NCBI GenBank assembly: GCA_949316495.1
Contig: OX439005.1
Coordinates: 29,410,217-29,474,216, forward strand
Source: Amphiduros pacificus
Lineage: Eukaryota; Annelida; Polychaeta; Phyllodocida; Hesionidae
Direction of reading: 5' to 3'
Length of the DNA stretch: 64,000 bases
A program made the position numbers and the translations under genes. Every line of letters starts with the position of its first letter. Within the stretch, counting starts at the first letter, position 1. Under the pieces are notes generated by a model. The model saw only the letters and a program-made list of their open reading frames with translations. It ran no database searches and was not told the DNA's origin. Positions 55,137 through 64,000 of the stretch are shown here, piece after piece.

Positions 55137-58100
55137 GGAGGACAGTGCTGAGACAATGACAGTGCTAAAAGGGAACGATGGCAAGGATAGAGGACAGTGC
55201 TGAGACAATGACAGTGCTAAAAGGGAACGATGGCAAGGATAGAGGACAGTGCTGAGATAATGACAGTACTAAAAGGGAAGGATGGCAAGGATAGAGGACA
55301 GTGCTGAGATAATGACAGTGCTAAAAGGGAAGGATGGCAAGGATAGAGGACAGTGCTGAGATAAGGACAGTACTAAAAGGGAAGGATGGCAAGGATAGAG
55401 GACAGTGCTGAGATAATGACAGTGCTAAAAGGGAACGATGGCAAGGATAGAGGATAGTGCTGAGATAATGACAGTACTAAAAGGGAAGGATGGCAAGGAT
55501 AGAGGACAGTGCTGAGATAATGACAGTACTTAAAGGGAAGGATGGCAAGGATAGAGGATAGTGCTGAGATAATGACAGTACTAAAAGGGGAGGATGGCAA
55601 GGATAGAGGATAGTGCTGAGATAATGACAGTAATACAAGGGCAGGATGGCAAGGATAGAGGACAGTGCTGAGACAACGACAGTGCTCAAAGGGAAGGATG
55701 GCAAGGATAGAGGATAGTGCTGAGATAATGACAGTAATAAAAGGGAAGGATGGCAAGGATAGAGGACAGTGCTGAGATAATGACAGTACTAAAAGGGAAG
55801 GATGGCAAGGATAGAGGACAGTGCTGAGATAATGACAGTACTAAAAGGGAAGGATGGCAAGGATAGAGGACAGTGCTGAGATAATGACAGTACTAAAAGG
55901 GAAGGATGGCAAGGATAGAGGACAGTGCTGAGATAATGACAGTACTAAAAGGGAAGGATGGCAAGGATAGAGGACAGTGCTGAGATAATGACAGTACTAA
56001 AAGGGAAGGATGGCAAGGATAGAGGACAGTGCTGAGATAATGACAGTACTAAAAGGGAAGGATGGCAAGGATAGAGGACAGTGCTGAGATAATGACAGTA
56101 CTAAAAGGGAAGGATGGCAAGGATAGAGGATAGTGCTGAGATAATGACAGTACTAAAAGGGAAGGATGACAAGGATAGAGGACAGTGCTGAGATAATGAC
56201 AGTACTAAAAGGGAAGGATGGCAAGGATAGAGGACAGTGCTGAGATAATGACAGTACTAAAAGGGAAGGATGGCAAGGATAGAGGACAGTGCTGAGATAA
56301 TGACAGTGCTAAAAGGGAAGGATGGCAAGGATAGAGGATAGTGCTGAGATAATGACAGTACTAAAAGGGGAGGATGGCAAGGATAGAGGATAGTGCTGAG
56401 ATAATGACAGTGCTAAAAGGGAAGGATGGCAAGGATAGAGGATAGTGCTGAGATAATGACAGTACTAAAAGGGAAGGATGGCAAGGATAGAGGACAGTGC
56501 TGAGATAATGACAGTACTAAAAGGGAAGGATGGCAAGGAAAGAGGATAGTGCTGAGATAATGACAGTACTAAAAGGGAAGGATGGCAAGGATAGAGGACA
56601 GTGCTGAGATAATGACAGTGCTAAAGGGAAGGATGGCAAGGATAAAGGATAGTGCTGAGATAATGACAGTACTAAAAGGGGAGGATGGCAAGGATAGAGG
56701 ATAGTGCTGAGATAATGACAGTGCTAAAAGGGAAGGATGGCAAGGATAGAGGACAGTGCTGAGATAATGACAGTACTAAAAGGGAAGGATGGCAAGGATA
56801 GAGGATAGTGCTGATGTAATTACAGTGCTAAAAGGGAAGGATGGCAAGGATAGAGGATAGTGCTGAGATAATGACAGTGCTAAAGGGAAGGATGGCAAGG
56901 ATAGAGGATAGTGCTGATGTAATTACAGTGCTAAAAGGGAAGGATGGCAAGGATAGAGGATAGTGCTGAGATAATGACAGTACTAAAAGGGGAGGATGGC
57001 AAGGATAGAGGACAGTGCTGAGATAATGACAGTAATACAAGGGAAGGATGGCAAGGATAGAGGATAGTGCTGAGATAATGACAGTGCTAAAAGGGAAGGA
57101 TGGCAAGGATAGAGGACAGTGCTGAGATAATGACAGTGCTAAAGGGAAGGATGGCAAGGATAGAAGATAGTGCTGAGATAATGACAGTACTAAAAGGGGA
57201 GGATGGCAAGGATAGAGGATAGTGCTGAGATAATGACAGTGCTAAAAGGGAAGGATGGCAAGGATAGAGGACAGTGCTGAGATAATGACAGTACTAAAAG
57301 GGAAGGATGGCAAGGATAGAGGATAGTGCTGATGTAATTACAGTGCTAAAAGGGAAGGATGGCAAGGATAGAGGATAGTGCTGAGATAATGACAGTACTA
57401 AAAGGGGAGGATGGCAAGGATAGAGGACAGTGCTGAGATAATGACAGTAATACAAGGGAAGGATGGCAAGGATAGAGGACAGTGCTGAGATAATGACAGT
57501 GCTAAAGGGAAGGATGGCAAGGATAGAGGATAGTGCTGATGTAATTACAGTGCTAAAAGGGAAGGATGGCAAGGATAGAGGATAGTGCTGAGATAATGAC
57601 AGTGCTAAAGGGAAGGATGGCAAGGATAGAGGACAGTGCTGAGATAATGACAGTCTTAAAAGGGAAGGATGGCAAGGATAGAGGATAGTGCTGAGATAAT
57701 GACAGTACTAAAAGGGAAGGATGGCAAAGAAAGAGGATAGTGCTGAGATAATGACAGTACTAAAAGGGGAGGATGGCAAGGATAGAGGACAGTGCTGAGA
57801 TAATGACAGTACTAAAAGGGGAGGATGGCAAGGATAGAGGATAGTGCTGAGATAATGACAGTGCTAAAAGGGAAGGATGGCAAGGATAGAGGATAGTGCT
57901 GAGATAATGACAGTGCTAAAAGGGAAGGATGGCAAGGATAGAGGACAGTGCTGAGATAAGGACAGTACTAAAAGGGGAGGATGGCAAGGATAGAGGATAG
58001 TGCTGAGATAATGACAGTGCTAAAAGGGAAGGATGGCAAGGATAGAGGATAGTGCTGAGACAACGACAGTGCTAAAAGGGAAGGATGGCAAGGATAGAGG

Positions 58101-59771
58101 ACAGTGCTGAGATAATGACAGTACTAAAAGGGAAGGATGGCAAGGATATAGGACAGTGCTGAGATAATGACAGTACTAAAAGGGGAGGATGGCAAGGATA
58201 GAGGATAGTGCTGAGATAATGACAGTACTAAAAGGGGAGGATGGCAGGAATAGAGGACAGTGCTGAGATAATGACAGTGCTAAAAGGGAAGGATGGCAAG
58301 GATAGAGGATAGTGCTGAGATAATGACAGTACTAAAAGGGAAGGATGGCAAGGATAGAGGACAGTGCTGAGATAATGACAGTACTAAAAGGGAAGGATGG
58401 CAAGGATAGAGGATAGTGCTGAGATAATGACAGTACTAAAAGGGAAGGATGGCAAGGATAGAGGACAGTGCTGAGATAATGACAGTACTAAAAGGGAAGG
58501 ATGGCAAGGATAGAGGATAGTGCTGAGATAATGACAGTACTAAAAGGGAAGGATGGCAAGGATAGAGGATAGTGCTGAGATAATAACAGTACTAAAAGGG
58601 AAGGATGGCAAGGATAGAGGATAGTGCTGAGATAATGACAGTGCTAAAAGGGAAGGATGGCAAGGATATAGGACAGTGCTGAGATAATGACAGTACTAAA
58701 AGGGAAGGATGGCAAGGATAGAGGACAGTGCTGAGATAATGACAGTACTAAAAGGGAAGGATGGCAAGGATAGAGGATAGTGCTGAGATAATGACAGTGC
58801 TAAAGAGAAGGATGGCAAGGATAGAGGACAGTGCTGAGATAATGACAGTACTAAAAGGGGAGGATGGCAAGGATACAGGATAGTGCTGATGTAATTACAG
58901 TACTAAAAGGGGAGGATGGCAAGGATAGAGGATAGTGCTGAGATAATGACAGTGCTAAAAGGGAAGGATGGCAAGGATATAGGACAGTGCTGAGATAATG
59001 ACAGTACTAAAAGGGAAGGATGGCAAGGATAGAGGACAGTGCTGAGATAATGACAGTACTAAAAGGGAAGGATGGCAAGGATAGAGGATAGTGCTGAGAT
59101 AATGACAGTACTAAAAGGGAAGGATGGCAAGGATAGAGGATAGTGCTGAGATAATGACAGTACTAAAAGGGAAGGATGGCAAGGATAGTGGATAGTGCTG
59201 AGATAATGACAGTGCTAAAAGGGAAGGATGGCAAGGATATAGGACAGTGCTGAGATAATGACAGTACTAAAAGGGAAGGATGGCAAGGATAGAGGACAGT
59301 GCTGAGATAATGACAGTACTAAAAGGGAAGGATGGCAAGGATAGAGGATAGTGCTGAGATAATGACAGTACTAAAAGGGAAGGATGGCAAGGATAGAGGA
59401 TAGTGCTGAGATAATTACAGTACTAAAAGGGGAGGATGGCAAGGATAGAGGATAGTGCTGAGATAATGACAGTGCTAAAAGGGAAGGATGGCAAGGATAG
59501 AGGATAGTGCTGAGATAATGACAGTACTAAAAGGGAAGGATGGCAAGGATAGAGGACAGTGCTGAGATAATGACAGTGCTAAAAGGGAAGGATGGCAAGG
59601 ATAGAGGACAGTGCTGAGATAATGACAGTGCTAAAAGGGAAGGATGGCAAGGATAGAGGACAGTGCTGAGATAATGACAGTGCTAAAAGGGAAGGATGGC
59701 AAGGATAGAGGACAGTGCTGAGATAATGACAGTGCTAAAAGGGAAGGATGGCAAGGATATAGGATAGTGCT
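55137..59771. repeat. 52-bp minisatellite, about 89 units
   Basis: Tandem array of a 52-bp unit (ggatagaggacagtgctgag, then ataatgacagtactaaaagg, then gaaggatggcaa) with sharp homogeneity. Recurrent variants are gaca/gata, tactaaaa/tgctaaaa, a 51-bp ctaaaggg form, and a variant with gatgtaattac. The variant at 56812 recurs at 57330 with matching neighbours, 518 bp or ten units apart, suggesting a local higher-order duplication. Because 52 is not a multiple of three, minus-strand frames drift through the three phases; none is likely to be a gene. Confidence 0.97.
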
Positions 59772-59781
59772 GAGAGATTGT

Positions 59782-59973
59782 GAAAATGTGAATGGTGTTT
59801 TTACGATCCTTTCAGCAACAATGGCCATATCAGGTCGACTTTCGAGCCTTTTATCCAGTGTGAAAGTAACACTGTCGGCAGTGGGAGTTGAACCCACCAC
59901 CTCCCGTCCTCCACTTATTTAACCAACAAAGGCAGATCCTACACTCTACCAACTGTGCTAGTGGGGTCGGTTA
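59782..59973 (-). mobile_element. SINE family B, copy 2, at the end of the minisatellite
   Basis: 192 bp, same head and body as 3825-4014 (A box with AGCACAGTTGGTAGAGTG, B box GGGTTCAACTCCC). It is flanked by the 10-bp direct repeat gagagattgt at 59772-59781 and 59974-59983. Beyond it a few degenerate minisatellite-like words continue (gagggaacgatgctgagg), so it inserted into the array margin. Confidence 0.9.
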
Positions 59974-60610
59974 GAGAGATTGTTGAGGAGAAAGAAGTAC
60001 AATTCTGAGAGGGAACGATGCTGAGGAAAAAGAGGGATAGTGCTAATAGGTCTACCACTGGTATTACTACTGATGCAATACAGAATAAGGAAAATGCAAG
60101 TTGCAGTAAATGGAAATACAAATATAAAAGAAAATACTAGATCCCGAGCCATACTTGGTTCCTTTGAGGTATACATGGACTATTAACACGCACATTGCTT
60201 TTTATCGATGGGCACTCAGTAAATAATATACATCTTGTTGGCACCGAGCCCTTATAACCTATACCGGACCCCCTATGGTACTGTGCCTGCATACTTTCCA
60301 CATGCCATGTTAAATAGGTTCTCTGGAGGCCAGCGTCTGGCCCGCATAAACGGTGATAGGTGTGGGGTGATAATTTGATATGAGATGAGAACAGTTAGTT
60401 GTAAACATTATAACCCCATCCATCCCATCTGACCAGCATTAAGTACAATGCCCACTGTATAGCCAGGAAGCAATAATATTTAATTCCGAGAGCTATGATT
60501 TGGCCTAAAGATCTTTCTAAATAATCCAGTTAACTCTATTAAATGATAGTCAAGTCATGTTACGTTACATGATCTTCGTAATTGATCATGATCAGTCTGT
60601 AATTTGTATT

Positions 60611-60742
60611 GGATGTAGTCCTTATTGCATGTAGCCTCTATTGCATGACGTCTCTATTGCATGAAGTCGCCATTGCATGCAGTATCTATTGTATGTAGTC
60701 TACATTGCATGTAGGCTGTATTGCACGTGGTGTATATTGCAA
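60611..60742. repeat. degenerate tandem repeat, period about 17 bp
   Basis: About eight units of the form tattgcatgtagtctc, with substitutions. Confidence 0.75.
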
Positions 60743-63700
60743 ATCGGGAATTTATAAATGTTGATAGGATAGGCCCGATAGTGCATTTCCAGGTATTGTA
60801 TTTGCAGCCATCTCACTTGTAATAGTAATATCCAAGTCGTGAGGGCACTAAGGAACATGGTGGATGATATTTGGTAGAGAAATGCCCCAAAATCACATCA
60901 GAGCCAAGTACATAATAAACAACCATGTAATCAAAATTATTTACAGGCATTCTGTGTTTATTTAGAATGAAAACCATGTGATCACGGGATGTCAGCTTCG
61001 TTCTTTCCTTCACACAATATTTTTCTTTCCTTCACACTACCTTTTCTGGACACAAGTTGATATGATATATTCGGACAAAGAAGACCTCATATCTGACGTA
61101 ATCAGCATGTCAAAATGTAAGTTGAATACTGAATTTATCTTACATTATATCGAAAACTCTGTGCACTTTGACAACAGTACCATTAACAATATATATGGCA
61201 AATCTTTATCCCAAAATACTTCCACGGATGGGAAAATGGCAATGTTGCCGACAGTCACAAATGTGATACATTGTTGACGCTGCAATACATATCACTGTGC
61301 AGGCTTTTAGGGGTAAAAGCTTTTGATTAGTTAGTATGTGAAATGATGTAGTCCATATGAGCATCTCCTATTTTCCCCCATCTCTTACCATATCGTGCGT
61401 CATAATTTGAGCATGACAAGATTTGTCATGAACACACAGGTAGACTAAGCCTCATCTCATAAGAAAAACAAAGTATTGGTAGTTCTAAGGGTATAGAATC
61501 TCACTCTACTGACATCAAGAGCGGCCAAGGGATGGCGACCTGACATCTATTTAACTTACTCATCGGTTTATTCATCTCAGATTTTCCAGCAGATGTTCAT
61601 GTCAACTACATACGTTTGGAGATTAAGAAACTGTTTTAAGAGATGTATACTTTCTGCGTCAGTCCATCAGCAGATGTTCGTGTCAATTTATAACGGTTCA
61701 CGAGATCTAAAAAGAATTGTCCTGCAACAAAAGACGTGCAAAACCTTCCAGGATATATCATAGATATGTCGAAAATGTATTAGATATGATATAACGCTGA
61801 CCAGAACTGATATATCCAAAGTCAAATATTAAGCAATAAACACTCATAGCCTGCAAGTGTTTGTTATTAAAAAAATCAACTATTAAATGTTAGACTGTTA
61901 GATGTTTAAATATCTGCTCCCCAGTATGATTTATACAAATATACAAAGTTATTTTTCAGGGGAATTGGGGAAATTGCGCATATAAACTATTCTTTATGAT
62001 TATGATATTCGATCAAGCCAAAATTGAAAATTCAAAGATTTATGGTTTTGGGTTTTTTCTAATCAAAACAAAGTGGCTTCAACACAGGCAATTATGTTTG
62101 TGGAGGTCTCATTGATCTACATTAATTTGTTTTCATAAATGCTAATCGAAGTGAACTTAATATATATAACAAATGGTTTTTCTGAGCATTCCAAGTGGCA
62201 CATATATCCTTGTAAATTCAAAATTACACATCTATTGCAATGATGATTTTTTTTAATCAAGACAAGTTTAACTCGCTGTAAGTATCTTCATAGAATACGT
62301 TCATAATCTGTAAGGGAAAAGGGCTTATCACAAAATTTTATATTTTGGCAACGATAACCACTTTTATTGGCAAATCAGTGCTTAAATTTTAGCTTATATC
62401 AAGGGATATATTGCTTATAATATGTGTATGATTGATTATCAAAGCATGTTAAATTATCCCTCAGAAATCATTAAGTTTCTGGCAAGTAACACGGAACCGT
62501 GAGTAGTAGTTCATGATCATATTTTGCAACATTGAAGGACAGGCGTCACAATTTAAATCTTGTACAGAAGGACCTTTACTCCCACATGACATGGAGAGCA
62601 TATTATCTTCATCTAACCATTATCATACAGTTAGTGTCCCTGTGTTCTACTGTCAATGCTGATCACCATCTGTAGTTAATAACACAGGCGTGGATTTAAT
62701 AACCCGGTTTTAAAGCCTTATGTGGCAGCTGCTGCAGCCAAATAGATAGATTAGCATGTATATATGAGTTACTACTCTCCTTTGTATCGGGCTCACTCTA
62801 ACACTGTACTGTATTGGAGAGAACAGACCTAGTAAGGCTGGGTAATGAGTCACGTCTGAAATGACAAATAGATAGAAAGAGTCCTCTCACTCTTTTTGTC
62901 TGTAAATTTTCTGATAGCTAACATATATGTTATACATACTCATAATCCGACCGTTTTGACACTAATAATTCCTTTGGATCCAGACATTAATGAGCTAGAT
63001 TTACGAAATTTATTTGATAATGTCTACACTTCTTTGATACTTTCTTTTTTAACATTTTTTTTACTGAAACTCTTGTTTATCTAGGTCATTGGTCCATTTA
63101 TTAAGAAGAAAAAATCACCGTGTTGCACTGATAGCCTTTTAGCAAGTTATACGTGCTTATCACCAATTATGCTGTGATTAATGTACAAAATGTTTATGCT
63201 TTTAAGGTTGTTTAAATATTGTATTTTATTCGCATATTATGTTTCAAAATTTAGTGTTTTTGTTTTTGCCATTTTAGGCACTGTATGGCATTCATGCACA
63301 TTTATTCATGCACTCCAGACCCTTGTCAGAGTCAGAGTGATAATTCTTGACAAACTTGCTGAGCTAAAAGATGTGCAAAAATAGGAATGACTGTCATATA
63401 TGACATTTGACGGCTGTTCACTCTTTCACCCATGTTTGATTACGGAACAAAAGGTATTGTTTTATTGTTTATCAAACAAGGCTTGGGCAATATTTCCCCG
63501 TCTTCATCGTGGTACAAGAAAATAAACATATACAGGGTCCGCCCTGTATAATTCAAAAGAAATGTTTGATAAAATGATTAGGACAGAGGAAAACACTGGT
63601 TATTGCCATACCTCACATGGTGAACAAGATCGCTGGGTCTGAGTTCAATCCGGTGATATTTAGGTTTTAGAGGCTTTTCTTGATGACTAAATAAATCATA

Positions 63701-64000
63701 TATCAGCTTTGTCCATGAAGACGTTTTTTTCTTTCTACCTTCCTCTTGCCATAGACTCCCATTCAGGCATCATCGAGGAATACGGGCGTCATAGACATAA
63801 AGTATTAAGTAAATCTACCTGACTGGCTAATGACCTAATTTAGTCTATCTAAGTATTGTGGCTTCTCTTATTTACAAATACACGTCATGTTCACATGAAC
63901 TGATGTCTGATACTTTATACAGAGGTGATGTACATATGTTGACATCTTCACAAAATTATCTTCTAAGATCAAACAATTAACCCCTTTGGGCACAGTGAGA
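60743..64000. other. no supported gene to the window end
   Basis: Short frames occur at 60978-61277 (plus, near a GTAAGT donor at 61118), 62896-63084 and 63181-63384 (hydrophobic). None has start context, family likeness or joined exons. A weak B-box-like word lies near 63640. Confidence 0.45.

Noticed and set aside
55373-57623. Minus-strand repeat proteins (LSQHYPLSLPS-type) in the 52-bp array
   Set aside because: They result from the minisatellite itself; 52 bp is not a multiple of three and the frames drift between phases with no start or splice context.
60978-61277. 99-residue plus-strand gene
   Set aside because: No family likeness; a possible GTAAGT donor at 61118 is not matched by any acceptor-linked exon.
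62896-63384. Two small hydrophobic plus-strand proteins
   Set aside because: AT-rich codons produce hydrophobic residues by chance; no start context or homology visible.

Overview
This is an animal nuclear genome window, AT-rich and dense in repeats. Spliced host exons, an intronless peptide-type GPCR, tRNA-derived SINEs ending in (AAAC)n-like tails, a Penelope-like retroelement with hammerhead ribozymes, and a Ty3/Gypsy element with an envelope-type gene together suggest a lophotrochozoan, most likely a mollusc such as a bivalve. That placement is inference from style, not from a marker gene. No bacterial genes, rRNA genes, functional tRNA genes or CRISPR arrays are visible.

Layout. 0-7 kb: a 29-bp minisatellite, a candidate cytoplasmic-tail exon, a SINE nested in an older repeat, and the 3' end of a minus-strand cysteine-rich host gene whose three exons join in phase (5.9-6.9 kb). 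7-19.2 kb: a complete-looking, young minus-strand Ty3/Gypsy LTR element (gag, pol, env-type gene, two 878-bp LTRs, 4-bp target duplication) about 0.1 kb upstream of that gene's exon. 19.2-23.3 kb: host non-coding DNA with one candidate plus-strand exon pair. 23.3-30.0 kb: a complete-looking, very young Penelope-like element (PLE). 30.0-32.0 kb: an unusual array of twelve small hairpins with compensatory base changes, then an LTR-like or promoter-like GC-richer block. 32.0-38.2 kb: a LINE with an intact, elaborate ORF1 and a broken ORF2 split by a SINE. 38.2-48.2 kb: mostly non-coding, with SINE copies and degenerate repeats. 48.3-49.7 kb: a complete class-A GPCR on the minus strand. 49.7-55.1 kb: non-coding, with a foldback around a TA microsatellite. 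55.1-59.8 kb: a 52-bp minisatellite of about 89 units, ended by a SINE. 59.8-64 kb: non-coding.

The most interesting system is the PLE. Its two identical 888-bp pseudo-LTRs each hold, in order, the end of the last ORF, a poly(A) signal, a cluster of CACCTC/GAGGTG motifs, a TATA box, and about 29 nt further on a full type I hammerhead ribozyme. Between them lie ORF1 (spliced, 301 aa), ORF2 (reverse transcriptase plus GIY-YIG endonuclease, 811 aa) and a third gene. The third gene, when spliced at strong GT-AG sites, joins two zinc fingers to an acidic, tryptophan-containing tail that reads into the pseudo-LTR. This looks like an element-encoded transcription factor, possibly acting on the motif cluster in its own promoter. 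The second unexplained signal is the hairpin array at 30.6-31.1 kb.
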